Positions 35,273 through 43,854 are shown, counted from the first letter of the stretch. The stretch is DNA of 64,000 nucleotides from Lentzea terrae (GCF_003265345.1 NZ_QFWW01000007.1:412157-476156); one strand, 5' to 3'. Numbers and translations are program-made. The notes: generated by a model from the sequence alone, not told the origin.

Positions 35273-35409
35273 GAGCACAACCTAGTTGGACCGGCCGGTG
35301 GATGCCCGGTGAAGCAGCTGTGTCCTTGATGACGCAACGGCATTCGGACGAACACTGCCTGAACTGTGTCGTTCACTTTCCGGCCACGCTGGTAGGCCAA
35401 GGTGTCGGG

Positions 35410-36081
35410 GTGAAGCGTCGTGTTTATGTCGTGGTCCTCGACGGATTGCGGTCTGCGGAGGTCAGCGAGGCGCTGACCCCCAACCTCCTGACCCTGCTCG
35501 ACGAGGGAACCCGCTGTCCGCCGGTGACCGTGCCCGACCTCATGACGTCGGTGCTGGAACTGGGTTTCCAGGTGGTCCTGCCCGACCCGGCACGCCCGGC
35601 GGACGCGTTCACGTCGCACGCCCTGCACACCCTGATCGACGAAACCGATCCCGGCCTGGTGTTCGCGAAGTTCGGCGACTGCGACCCACCACTGGGATTC
35701 GTCCGCTCGCTGGCCGTGCGCACCGCGGACGAACAGGTGGGCAAGCTCGTGCGCCATCTCAAGGCGACCGGGCGCTGGGACCAGTCGGTGCTGGTGGTCG
35801 TCGCCGGTGGGTGCGCCGCGGTGTCGTTGCAGCGCCACATCGACGCGGACTCGTTGCTGCGCGGCAAAGTCGTCGTCGCGCGGAACGAGCTCCGCTGGAC
35901 CGGGCCCGCCTCCGAGCGCGCGGTGGCGTTGCGGCACCTGGAATCCGTGGTCAGCAGGGTGCCCGGTCCGGCGGCACCGGTGCCGCTGCTCGTGGCGGGC
36001 GGGGTGTCCACTGTGGAGGCCGACCCGACGGTGGAGAGGCTGTTCGGCCTCCCCATGCCGCCGGGTGGTTCCATCATCTAG
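35410..36081 (+). CDS. Alkaline phosphatase-superfamily protein, probably catalytically degenerate
   Basis: A 223-residue protein starting at GTG 35410 (AAGGTG 5 nt upstream), opening VYVVVLDGLRSAEVSEALTP. This strand-Asp-Gly-Leu-Arg and the later TVPDLMTSVL and VRTADEQVGKLVRHLKATGRWDQSVLVVVAGG resemble the type I phosphodiesterase/nucleotide pyrophosphatase fold. The DxH and H metal ligands usual in that family are not visible, and the protein is short. It may be a truncated or non-catalytic relative. It converges on the chitinase gene with a 4-nt overlap. Confidence 0.5.
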   Translation: MKRRVYVVVLDGLRSAEVSEALTPNLLTLLDEGTRCPPVTVPDLMTSVLELGFQVVLPDPARPADAFTSHALHTLIDETDPGLVFAKFGDCDPPLGFVRSLAVRTADEQVGKLVRHLKATGRWDQSVLVVVAGGCAAVSLQRHIDADSLLRGKVVVARNELRWTGPASERAVALRHLESVVSRVPGPAAPVPLLVAGGVSTVEADPTVERLFGLPMPPGGSII

Positions 36082-37559
36082 GGCAGGGAGTCCAGATGAG
36101 GGGCGACCGTGTTGGCGAACTGCCAGTTGTTCGACGCGTCCCAGTTGATCGACCACGTCATGGCGCCGCGGATCGACGGCCAGGTCGTGCTCGGCTTGAA
36201 CGTCCCGCAGTTGGTGCCGCGGGCGAGGCAGCTGAGCGCGTTGTTGACGTTGCTCGGCGACTGGTAGCCGCCGCCGGCTCCGGACGGTGACGCGGGCAGG
36301 CCGAGGCCGACCTGGTCCGGACGCAGGCCGTTCTGCAGCTGGATGCACGCGAGCGCGGTCAGGAAGTTGACCGTGCCCTGGCCGTAGACCTGCTGGTCGC
36401 AGCCGAGCATCGTGCCGGAGTTGTAGTACTGCATGTTGACGATGGTGAGGATGTCCTTGATCGACAACGCCAGCTTGAAGTACTCGGCGCCCGTGTTCTG
36501 CATGTCGATCGTCTGCGGCGCCATCGTGATCACGGTGCCGCCACCGGCGTGGATGCTGCGCAGCGCCTGGGCCATGTAGGTGGCGTTGACGCCGTTCTCG
36601 AGGTCGATGTCGACGCCGTTGAAGCCGTAGGTGGAGATCAACGACTTGATGCTGTTGGCGAAGTTGGTCGCCGCGGTGGGGTTGTCGACGCGGATCGTGC
36701 CGAGCTCACCGCCGACGGAGATGATCACCTTCTGGCCGCGGTTCTGCAGGGTCCTGATGTCGGCGCGGAACTGCGCGTCGGTGTACCCGCCGAGCTGGCT
36801 GCTCAGGCCGGAGTCCAGGTTGAACGCGACCGCGCCGGGCGTTGCAGTCGCGTCGGCGAACGCCACCGCCACGATGTCGTAGGTGGTGGGGACGTCAGCA
36901 AGCCGCAGAGCGCGCGCACCGTTGTAGAAGTTCTGCCAGTAGCCCGTCAGGACGTGCTTGGGCAGACCGGTGTTCGGCGGGTTTCCAGTGGTGGTCGTCG
37001 TGGTCGTAGTAGTTGTGGTGGTCGTCGTGGTCGTAGTAGTTGTGGTGGTCGTGCTCGTCGTCGTCGGCGGCGTGCCGGGGCCGTCGAGGTTGAAGTCGTC
37101 GGCGTAGTAGGCGGGCTGGCCGTACCAGCCGTGCACGTAGATCGTGACGCTGGTGGCGCTGCCGCTGGTGAAGTCGATGCTGAGCTGCTGGAAACCGTTC
37201 GTGCCCGGCGTCCAGGTCTGCTTCTCCACACCGCCGGTGACACCGAGGTAGACGTAGCTGCCCTGCACCCACGCGCTCAGCTTGTACGCCGTGTTCGGTT
37301 GCACCGTCACGGTTTGCTGGCAACGCGCGTTGCTCTGCCCGGCCGGCGCGCCCTGCAGGGCGTAGCTGCCGGTGCGCTTGGTGCTCGTGGTGGCGCTGGT
37401 GCCCTCAGTGCAGGTCCAGCCGCTGAGGTTGCCGGCCTCGAAGCCGCTGTTGGCCGCGAGGTTCGCGGCGACGGCGCTGCCGTTGATCACCAACACCAGA
37501 CCGGCGCAGGCGAACAGCGCGGCCAGCAGCGCTATCGCTGCTCGTCTGGTCTTGGACAT
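36078..37559 (-). CDS. Secreted GH18 chitinase with carbohydrate-binding module
   Basis: Extracellular chitinase of 493 residues. A Sec signal peptide with cleavage near AVAAN (about residue 32) is followed by a CBM4/9-like or CBM16-like module (about 33-155: NLAANSGFEAGNLSGWTC). A threonine-rich linker follows, then a GH18 TIM barrel (about 195-493). The catalytic DxDxE motif is FNGVDIDLENG, with Glu as acid/base, and SVGGELGT is the substrate-binding SxGG motif. It hydrolyses chitin beta-1,4 linkages. A DasR-type dre site lies about 50 nt upstream, indicating control by N-acetylglucosamine. Confidence 0.9.
   Translation of the reverse strand: MSKTRRAAIALLAALFACAGLVLVINGSAVAANLAANSGFEAGNLSGWTCTEGTSATTSTKRTGSYALQGAPAGQSNARCQQTVTVQPNTAYKLSAWVQGSYVYLGVTGGVEKQTWTPGTNGFQQLSIDFTSGSATSVTIYVHGWYGQPAYYADDFNLDGPGTPPTTTSTTTTTTTTTTTTTTTTTTTTTTGNPPNTGLPKHVLTGYWQNFYNGARALRLADVPTTYDIVAVAFADATATPGAVAFNLDSGLSSQLGGYTDAQFRADIRTLQNRGQKVIISVGGELGTIRVDNPTAATNFANSIKSLISTYGFNGVDIDLENGVNATYMAQALRSIHAGGGTVITMAPQTIDMQNTGAEYFKLALSIKDILTIVNMQYYNSGTMLGCDQQVYGQGTVNFLTALACIQLQNGLRPDQVGLGLPASPSGAGGGYQSPSNVNNALSCLARGTNCGTFKPSTTWPSIRGAMTWSINWDASNNWQFANTVAPHLDSLP
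36991..37044. repeat. 27-bp tandem repeat encoding the Thr linker of the chitinase
   Basis: Two perfect 27-bp copies (36991-37017 and 37018-37044) encode nine threonines each on the minus strand; a third, diverged part follows. Length variation by slippage is likely, which would change linker length between CBM and catalytic domain. Confidence 0.8.
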
Positions 37560-37608
37560 GGTCCACCTCCACACATCATGCGGCGGCCATGCTGTGAGTT
37601 GGACTAAA

Positions 37609-37624
37609 AATGGACTAGACCACT
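37609..37624. promoter_or_regulatory. DasR-type dre operator upstream of the chitinase
   Basis: AATGGACTAGACCACT matches the DasR-responsive element consensus A[CG]TGGTCTAGACCA[GC]T at 14 of 16 positions (mismatches at positions 2 and 6). It lies 50 nt upstream of the chitinase ATG. DasR is the GntR-family repressor of chitin and GlcNAc genes in actinomycetes. A second GGACTA half is at 37601-37606. Confidence 0.75.
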
Positions 37625-37754
37625 GTGCCTGGTCAAGCGTTGCGCTGGTCATCGGATGTATTTGGGGTGTGGCCGTGCCGACCTGACAAAGATGCACCGA
37701 GCCGACGTTCGCGATACGGCGCACAATCGGTGTCCGTGCGGGTAGGAGGACGCC

Positions 37755-38909
37755 ATGAGTGTTCGCCGGCTGGAAAACATTCCAGGGTTCAACATCGATC
37801 GCGTGGCCGCCGCTGCCGGTGACGACCCCGACGTGCTGCGTCTCGAGAACCTCGACACCGACATCCCGCCGCCCGCTGCCGCGCTCGACGCGACGAGGGC
37901 GGCGATCGGTGAGGACGACGCCAACAGCTGGCTGCCGTTCACCGGCCGCGACGACCTCAAGGATGCCGTGGCCGCCTTCATCGAGCGTCGGGGCGGGCCG
38001 CGCTACGACGGCAGGCGAGAGATCGTCATCACCTCGGGTGAGGGCGATGCCTTGCTCGATGCGCTCTTCTGCCTGACAGATCCGGGCGACGAGGTCGTCC
38101 TCACCGATCCGACGTACGCGGGCATGCTCAACAGAGTCCGCCTCGTCGGCGCCGTTCCCCGGTTGGCCCCGCTGCGCGTCGTGAACGGCGAGTGGCGGCT
38201 CGACCTCGATCTCCTTCGCGCGGCGGTCGGCGATCGCACCAGGGTCGTCTTCGTCAACAACCCGTCGTTCCCGAGCGGCTGGGTCGCGAGCGACGAGGAG
38301 TGGGACGCGATCGCGGCACTCTGCCGCTCGCACGACCTGTGGCTGCTCTACTGGGCCGACTTCGAGAGTGTCCTGTTCGACGGCCGTCCGCTCCGGCACC
38401 CCGCCGCCCTTCCCGGCATGCGGGACCGCACTGTCACGGTCGGGTCAGCCTTGGAGAAACGCATGATCGGCTGGCGGGTCGGCTGGGTGGTGTCACCCGG
38501 CGACCTCGTCAACGACGTCTCCCGCGTGCACATCTACAACGGCCTGGTGGCGAGTGGCTTCGCACAGATCGGCGTCCGTGTCGCGCTCGACGAACCCGAC
38601 TCCGGCCAAGCGGCCGCGAACGCGGAGTGGGAGCGCAGGCGCGACGAGACCGTGCGTCAGCTCAGCGGATTGCCCGTGGTCAGCGCGGCGGGCGGATGGT
38701 CGTTGCTGCTCGACACCGCGGCCATGGGCATCGACTGCGCCGACCTGTCCGAACGGTTGCTGAAGGAGCAGGTGGCGGCGACGCCGATCCGCGGCTGGGG
38801 CGGCGAGGTCGCCGATCGGCACATCCGGTTCGTGTTCAGCAACGAACCCGTGGAACGGATCGCGTTGCTGGGTGAACGGCTGCGGCGGGCCGTCGGCGAG
38901 AACGGCTGA
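37755..38909 (+). CDS. PLP-dependent aminotransferase (fold type I)
   Basis: Class I/II aminotransferase-like protein of 384 residues. ATG 37755 is preceded by TAGGAGG. The PLP-lysine region reads VGSALEKRMIGWRVGW (Lys in SALEKRM), with NNPSFPSGWVA and TDPTYAGMLNRV as further family blocks. It probably transaminates an amino acid to a 2-oxo acid, but the substrate is unknown. It is divergent from the chitinase gene, with 195 nt between. Confidence 0.88.
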   Translation: MSVRRLENIPGFNIDRVAAAAGDDPDVLRLENLDTDIPPPAAALDATRAAIGEDDANSWLPFTGRDDLKDAVAAFIERRGGPRYDGRREIVITSGEGDALLDALFCLTDPGDEVVLTDPTYAGMLNRVRLVGAVPRLAPLRVVNGEWRLDLDLLRAAVGDRTRVVFVNNPSFPSGWVASDEEWDAIAALCRSHDLWLLYWADFESVLFDGRPLRHPAALPGMRDRTVTVGSALEKRMIGWRVGWVVSPGDLVNDVSRVHIYNGLVASGFAQIGVRVALDEPDSGQAAANAEWERRRDETVRQLSGLPVVSAAGGWSLLLDTAAMGIDCADLSERLLKEQVAATPIRGWGGEVADRHIRFVFSNEPVERIALLGERLRRAVGENG

Positions 38910-38943
38910 CGGAATGGTCGGTCACGCCACTAACTTGAAGCGC

Positions 38944-39375
38944 GTGTTCACCCTCTCCGATGCCATCGCGATCGCCACCTCCGCCCACGACGGCCAGGTC
39001 GACAAATCCGGCCGTCCCTACATCGGGCACCCGCTGCGGGTGATGAAGTCGGTCGAGGGTGAACACGCGCAGATGGCCGCCGTACTGCACGACGTCATCG
39101 AGGACACCCCTGTGACAGCAGCGGATCTAACGGCCCGTGGGTGTCCGTCGAACGTTGTCGACGCCGTCGTCGCGCTGTCCCACCTGCCCGGCGAGCCGCA
39201 GGAGGACTACCTGCGCCGGGTCGCCGCGAACCCGTTGGCGGTGACCGTGAAGCGCGCGGACATCGCCGACAACCTCTCCCCCGCCCGGATGGCTCGCCTG
39301 GACGACGCGACACGGGCTCGGCTGGAGATCAAGTACGCCACCGCGCTGAGGTTGCTCGATCAGTTCGTGAGCTAA
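38944..39375 (+). CDS. HD-domain hydrolase (SpoT/MESH1-like)
   Basis: A 143-residue HD-superfamily protein. AHDGQVDKSGRPYIGHPLRVM, then MAAVLHDVIEDT (the HD pair) and KRADIADNLSP follow the (p)ppGpp-hydrolase (MESH1/SpoT N-terminal) pattern, so it may hydrolyse a guanosine polyphosphate or a related nucleotide. GTG 38944 is chosen because TAACTT at 38931-38936 fits a -10 hexamer 7 nt upstream (leaderless); ATG 38914 is the alternative. Confidence 0.82.
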   Translation: MFTLSDAIAIATSAHDGQVDKSGRPYIGHPLRVMKSVEGEHAQMAAVLHDVIEDTPVTAADLTARGCPSNVVDAVVALSHLPGEPQEDYLRRVAANPLAVTVKRADIADNLSPARMARLDDATRARLEIKYATALRLLDQFVS

Positions 39376-39449
39376 CTAACCTTCTTCATCGGTACAGGTC
39401 ATCTGAACAGGGTGTATTATCGAAACGTAACCAAGATTGGAAGGACAAG

Positions 39450-39677
39450 ATGACCCGCCACGACCTGTCCGTGAAGTCCCTGCGCTCGAGCCTGGCCTCC
39501 CGCCGCGCGGCTCGTTTGAAGCGTCAGAGCCTGGAGCGGCAGTTGGCCAGCTACACCTCCGAGAGCGACCGGATCGAGCTGGACGCCATCCTCTCCCGCC
39601 ACAGCGCCGAGGAGACGACCGAGCTCCGTTCGATCATCAACCGCCAGGCGATGGACCGCCTCCTGCGTTCCGCCTGA
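39450..39677 (+). CDS. Small hypothetical basic protein (75 aa)
   Basis: ATG 39450 is preceded by GGAAGGA. The protein is rich in Arg, Ser and Leu (RSSLASRRAARLKRQSLERQLASYTSESDRIELDAILSRH as separate parts) and is predicted to be helical. A -10 like TATTAT (39415-39420) sits upstream, and a strong hairpin terminator follows its stop, so it is a complete monocistronic gene. No family was recognised. A nucleic-acid-binding role is possible but unproven. Confidence 0.7.
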   Translation: MTRHDLSVKSLRSSLASRRAARLKRQSLERQLASYTSESDRIELDAILSRHSAEETTELRSIINRQAMDRLLRSA

Positions 39678-39691
39678 TCGGTTCACGTGTG

Positions 39692-39726
39692 GGCCACCCC
39701 GGCAATGGTGCCGAGGGTGGCCTTTT
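39692..39726 (+). terminator. Rho-independent terminator
   Basis: GGCCACCC pairs with GGGTGGCC (39715-39722), reinforced by GGC/GCC inside; TTTT follows at 39723-39726. It ends the transcript of the small basic protein gene and lies just before the convergent methyltransferase remnant. Confidence 0.85.
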
Positions 39727-39732
39727 GCGTTT

Positions 39733-40221
39733 CTAGAAGAGGCGCTTCAACGTCAGCACGTTGTCCGCGCACGTCTCCACGAACCCGCACGCACCGGTCT
39801 CCTCCCAGCGGACCACCTCGTTGGTGATGATGATCCAGTTGTCGAGGAGCTTGAGGCGGTCGAGGACGTTCTTCGTCGTCGGGAAGTCGCAGTCCAGGTA
39901 TTCCGACCACGACGGGGTCTCGGCGTGGTCGATGATCACCAGGTAACCGCCTGGGGCAACGGACTCCGTGGCCCGCCGGAGCACGCGGCAGCTCGCCAGG
40001 CCCCGGTCGGCCGGCGAGTGCAGGAACCGGGCACTGATCAGGTCGAACTCACCGTCGGGGAACTTCTCCGGCAGATCCAGCCGCTCGACAACGGTCACCC
40101 ACCACCCGCGCCCGGCCAGCCAGACGCCGTCACCACCCTCAGCACACCCGAGATCGAGTGCGCTGCCGGGTCTGAGTCGCTCGACTTCGCGCATCAGCAG
40201 CGGATTGGCCACGCCGAACAC
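39733..40221 (-). pseudogene. Decayed duplicate of the adjacent SAM-dependent methyltransferase
   Basis: Reads FGVANPLLMREVERLRPGSA, LDLGCAEGGDGVWLAGRGW and ends DNVLTLKRLF, matching the intact neighbour. Compared with it, the copy lacks the first 16 or so residues (in-frame upstream sequence runs into a stop next to the neighbour's stop). It also has an internal loss of about 24 residues after GWWVTVVERL, removing the region equivalent to GVDVSQVALDRALKHAYDEG that holds SAM-binding motif II. A GTG at 40221 could start a 162-residue product, but SAM binding would be impaired. Probably a pseudogene. Confidence 0.7.
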
Positions 40222-40260
40222 GGTCCGCTCGGACCAACCGCGATTGCAACAGTTGTTCCA

Positions 40261-40872
40261 TCACCAGAGGCGTTTGACGGTCAGAACGTTGTCCTTTCGG
40301 GACTCCTGCTGGCCATCCGGCCCTACCAGCGGCCGCTCCACCACCTCGTCGGTGACGACGATCCAGTTGTCGGCCAGCTTGAGGTGGTCGAGCACGTCCT
40401 TGGTCGTCGGGAAGTAGTAGTCCTGGTGCTCGGACCACGACGGCGCGCCCGCGTGGCCACCGATGATCAAGTAGCCGCCCGGCGCCACCGCGTCCGCAGC
40501 TCTGCGGAGGATGCTGTTCCGCTCCCCGTCCTCCTCGACGGGCGAGTGCAGGAACTGCGCGCTGACCAGGTCGTACAGCCCTTCGGGGAACGTCTCCTTG
40601 AGGTCGTGCCGCTCCACCGCGAACTCGACGCCCTCGTCGTAGGCGTGCTTCAACGCGCGGTCCAGCGCCACCTGCGACACGTCCACGCCCAGCACGCGCC
40701 AGCCGCGCTTGGCCAGCCACACGGCGTCGCCGCCCTCGGCGCACCCGATGTCCAAAGCGCTCCCGGGCGTCAACCGCTCGGCTTCCCGCACCAGCAACGG
40801 GTTCGGCTTGCCGGACCACACCTGGTCCCGCTCCGAGTAGAAGGCTTCCCAGAACTCCTGCGCAGTCGTCAT
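40261..40872 (-). CDS. Class I SAM-dependent methyltransferase
   Basis: Intact 203-residue methyltransferase, ATG 40872 (MTTAQEFWEAFYSERDQVWSG). Motif I is LDIGCAEGGDAVW (SAM-binding GxG type), motif II VLGVDVSQVAL, and post-I DLVSAQFLHSP. The C-terminal part has PGGYLIIGGHAGAPSW and a basic end DNVLTVKRLW. This is the DUF/Methyltransf_11-type fold; the substrate is unknown. A decayed copy lies 39 nt downstream on the same strand. Confidence 0.82.
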   Translation of the reverse strand: MTTAQEFWEAFYSERDQVWSGKPNPLLVREAERLTPGSALDIGCAEGGDAVWLAKRGWRVLGVDVSQVALDRALKHAYDEGVEFAVERHDLKETFPEGLYDLVSAQFLHSPVEEDGERNSILRRAADAVAPGGYLIIGGHAGAPSWSEHQDYYFPTTKDVLDHLKLADNWIVVTDEVVERPLVGPDGQQESRKDNVLTVKRLW

Positions 40873-40909
40873 GTCTCCAAGATGCGCGCAGTCGTGCCGG
40901 ATCAGCAAC

Positions 40910-41767
40910 CTACGTTGCCAAAGCGGCAACGAGAGCGGCCAGCACGGCAGCGACCGCGGGCGGATCGGGCGGATCTCCGTAGGTGGCGGCGTGGATCTGC
41001 CGCCGGAAGCCGGGAATCTCGGTGGCGCAGACGTCCGGCCGGCGATGGGCCTGCAACGCGAGACCGGGCAGCAGCGCCACGCCGACACCGGCCGCGACCA
41101 GCGCCTGCACCACGACCATGTCGTCGCTGTGCGAGCCGATGCGCGGCACGAAGCCCTCGGTGACCGCGTCCAGCTCGCCCTGGCACTGGTCGCACCCACC
41201 GATCCACGGGGAGTCGCGGTGGTTCGCGACGCGGTCGTCCGTGCGACGACTGATCAGGTTGATCGTGTCGTCCCCGAGGTGCACGAGCCGCAGCCCGTCC
41301 TCGACCGGCGTGCCGGGGAACCGGAACACCAGCGCGACGTCGATCTCCCCGTGCCGCAGCATCTGCAGTGCCTCGACGGGGTGTTCCTCGTACAGCGACA
41401 ACTCCAGCCCCGGATGCTGCGAGGCCAACGCCGCAGCCGCCCTGGGCACGATCGTCGCGAGCGCGGAAGCGTTGGCGGCCAACCGCACGCGTCCCGCCTG
41501 CAACCCGACCTGCGCGGCGAGCTCGTTGGCCGCCGCGTCGACCCGTCCCACGATCTCCGCGGCACGTCCGGCGAGCAACATGCCCTCCGGCGTCAACCGG
41601 ATGCCGCGCCCGACCCGTTGCACGAGCCGCACGCCCGTCGCCGCCTCCAGCCGCGACAGGTGATGACTCACCGACGGCTGCGAGTAGTGCAGCTGCCTGG
41701 CCGCTTCGGTCACGGAACCGTGCCGCGCGACCGCCGCCAGGACCTTGAGGTGCACCAGACTGAGCAC
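40910..41767 (-). CDS. LysR-family transcriptional regulator
   Basis: Regulator of 285 residues. The N-terminal winged helix (LKVLAAVARHGSVTEAARQLHYSQPSVSHHLSRLEAATGVRLVQRVGRG, about 8-55) is canonical LysR; the C-terminal effector-binding domain follows. It is divergent from the DHFR-like reductase gene, with 75 nt between, so it probably controls that gene. TTTTGGCATTGGACG lies in the gap and contains a likely -35. The effector is unknown. Confidence 0.9.
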   Translation of the reverse strand: MLSLVHLKVLAAVARHGSVTEAARQLHYSQPSVSHHLSRLEAATGVRLVQRVGRGIRLTPEGMLLAGRAAEIVGRVDAAANELAAQVGLQAGRVRLAANASALATIVPRAAAALASQHPGLELSLYEEHPVEALQMLRHGEIDVALVFRFPGTPVEDGLRLVHLGDDTINLISRRTDDRVANHRDSPWIGGCDQCQGELDAVTEGFVPRIGSHSDDMVVVQALVAAGVGVALLPGLALQAHRRPDVCATEIPGFRRQIHAATYGDPPDPPAVAAVLAALVAALAT

Positions 41768-41842
41768 CCATCAAGAGTATCGATGAAACCCGCATGGTTT
41801 TGGCATTGGACGTCATACCTGTACCGGTCCACGCTGAAGCCC

Positions 41843-42448
41843 ATGACCAAGGTGACGTGCGACCTGACGATCTCACTCGACGGCTACTCCGCCGGGCTCA
41901 ACCAGAGCGAGGACCGCCCGTTCGGCGACGACGGCGGCGACGGCTGGGGCAGCAAGCTGCACGCCTGGTACTCGGACCCGGCGGAACAGCAGTACCAGCA
42001 GGAGAAGCTGGCGCAGACCAAGGCGTACATCATGGGCCGCAACATGTTCGGCCCGATCCGCGGCGAGTGGGACCGCGAGTGGAACGGCTGGTGGGGCGAC
42101 AACCCGCCGTACCACGCACCGGTTTTCGTGCTCACGCATCACGCGCGCGAGCCGCAGCCGATGGAGGGCGGCACGACGTTCCACTTCATCACCGACGGCA
42201 TCGAAGCCGCGTTCAAGCTGGCCCGTGAAGCGGCCGGCGACGGCAACATCTCCATCCACGGCGGCGCGACCACCATCAACCAGTACCTCAAGGCCGGTCT
42301 GATCGACGAGCTGCGGCTGCGCATCGTGCCGCTGACGCTCGGCGCCGGCACGCGGTTGTTCGACGGCGTTCCGGCACTCGACCTGGAACAGGTGGATTCA
42401 CGGCAGGGCAACGGTTTCACGCACGTCACCTACCGCGTCACGCGCTGA
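41843..42448 (+). CDS. DHFR/RibD C-terminal-like reductase
   Basis: A 201-residue reductase of the RibD-C / dihydrofolate reductase-like family. VTCDLTISLDGYSAG at the start, KAYIMGRNMFG, HAPVFVLTHHAREP, IHGGATTINQYLKAGLIDELRLRIVP and LGAGTRLFDG are family blocks. It likely binds NADPH; the substrate is not known. ATG 41843 is used. It is divergent from LysR, and its 3' end overlaps the convergent FAD-oxidoreductase gene by 19 nt. Confidence 0.87.
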   Translation: MTKVTCDLTISLDGYSAGLNQSEDRPFGDDGGDGWGSKLHAWYSDPAEQQYQQEKLAQTKAYIMGRNMFGPIRGEWDREWNGWWGDNPPYHAPVFVLTHHAREPQPMEGGTTFHFITDGIEAAFKLAREAAGDGNISIHGGATTINQYLKAGLIDELRLRIVPLTLGAGTRLFDGVPALDLEQVDSRQGNGFTHVTYRVTR

Positions 42449-43782
42449 GCTCGGCCGTGGTGCGTGCGGAACATGTCACGCGGGTCGACGGTCTGCTTGA
42501 TGGCGGTGAGCCGGTCGAGGTCGCCGGGCAGGTAACCGGTGGCGAGCTCGGCGGCGGTGATGTCGGGCCCGGACAGGAAGTTCACGCAGACGCCGCCGGT
42601 GCTCCACGGGTTCATCGCGGTGAACAGCCGGGCGAACGCTGTGTGCAGCGCCGGTAGTTGTGCGGGCTCCGCGGCGGCTCCGGCGTAGAGGACGTACTGG
42701 CCGTCGCGGCGGGCGAGCGCGCTGGGGATCACGCCGGGCCGGTTCAGCGCGCCGCCGGTGTGACGCAGTTCGACGAGGTACGGGGCGTCGGCAGCGGGAC
42801 CGGCGTGGCGCAGCAGTTCCGTGACGGCGGCGGGGTCCAGCGATTCGAGCATGGTGTTGCGGGCGTGGAACTTCACCGGGGTGGTGGGCTCGGCGTGGAT
42901 CGTGCCGACGGCGCTGTAGGGCATCTCGGCGACGGTGTCGGTGATCGGTCCGAGCTCGCGGAACGGGTGGACGAGCTGCTTCCCCTCGTCCGCGGAGCCG
43001 GTGTGGGCGAACCGCAGGTGCAGCACGTACTGGCCGCGCAGGTTGTCGGGCAGAGCGGGAATGTCGGGCATCCGGATGAGCAGCACCGACGAGCTCATCG
43101 CCTCGGGGACGGTGCGGGTCCACTCCGCCCAGGTGGCGAGGGCGCGTTCGGCGGTGTCGGCGGCGAAGTGCATGCCGCCGCCGTAGAGCCGGGCGATCGG
43201 GTGCAGGTCGATCTCGATGGCGGTGACGACGCCGAACGTGCCCTTGCCGCCGCCGCGCAACGCCCAGAACAGGTCCGGGTCCTGGGTCGCGGTGACGCGG
43301 CGCAGCTCGACGTGGCCGGCCGCGTCGGCGGTGACGATCTCGATGGCGCGCACGTGGTCGACGGCCCAGCCGAGGCCGCGGCCGAGGATCCCCAGCCCGC
43401 CGCCGAGGTGGTAGGAGACCGCGCCGACCTCGGGTGAGGACCCGCTGAGCGGCGCCAGCCCGTGTTCCGCGGCGGCCCGCACCAGCGCTCCGCCGCGCAC
43501 CCCGGCCTCGATCCGGGCGGTGCGAGCGTCCGGGTCGACGGTGATCCCGTCGAGCCGCGACGTGGTGATCAGGACCTGACCGTCGGCGCTGCGGGACGGG
43601 CCGTGCCCGGTGGCCTGAACGGCAACGCCCAGACCGTGGGCGGCGGCGTGACGGACGGCGGCGATCACGTCGTCGACGGAGGCTGCCGGAACGACGACCT
43701 CGGGCCGGTGCTCGACGGAGAGGTTGTAGCCGAGGCGCTCGGTGTCGTAGCCGGGATCGGTCTTGGTGAGGTAATCGGTCAT
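42430..43782 (-). CDS. FAD-binding oxidoreductase (BBE type)
   Basis: Berberine-bridge-type FAD enzyme of 450 residues, cytoplasmic (no signal peptide). The FAD-binding domain includes VQATGHGPSRSADG and YHLGGGLGILGRGLGWAVDHVR; the C-terminal BBE segment is YLPGDLDRLTAIKQTVDPRDMFRTHHG. In the first motif His is present (ATGHG) but the usual second FAD-linking Cys is not evident, so 6-S-cysteinyl linkage is doubtful. The enzyme oxidises an unknown alcohol or secondary metabolite. It is divergent from a LysR regulator across 70 nt. Confidence 0.85.
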   Translation of the reverse strand: MTDYLTKTDPGYDTERLGYNLSVEHRPEVVVPAASVDDVIAAVRHAAAHGLGVAVQATGHGPSRSADGQVLITTSRLDGITVDPDARTARIEAGVRGGALVRAAAEHGLAPLSGSSPEVGAVSYHLGGGLGILGRGLGWAVDHVRAIEIVTADAAGHVELRRVTATQDPDLFWALRGGGKGTFGVVTAIEIDLHPIARLYGGGMHFAADTAERALATWAEWTRTVPEAMSSSVLLIRMPDIPALPDNLRGQYVLHLRFAHTGSADEGKQLVHPFRELGPITDTVAEMPYSAVGTIHAEPTTPVKFHARNTMLESLDPAAVTELLRHAGPAADAPYLVELRHTGGALNRPGVIPSALARRDGQYVLYAGAAAEPAQLPALHTAFARLFTAMNPWSTGGVCVNFLSGPDITAAELATGYLPGDLDRLTAIKQTVDPRDMFRTHHGRAQRVTR

Positions 43783-43838
43783 GACTCGATCCTGTCGACG
43801 CTGAGCTGCGGAAACAATCTCACATCGAGCATCGACTG

Positions 43839-43854
43839 ATAACCTGGAGGTTAT
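43839..43854. promoter_or_regulatory. LysR box between FAD oxidoreductase and LysR genes
   Basis: ATAACCTggAGGTTAT is a 7-bp inverted repeat (arms 43839-43845 and 43848-43854) containing the LysR consensus ATAAC-N6-GTTAT. It covers the ribosome-binding site (GGAGG) and touches the ATG (43853) of the regulator, so autoregulation is likely. Confidence 0.75.
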
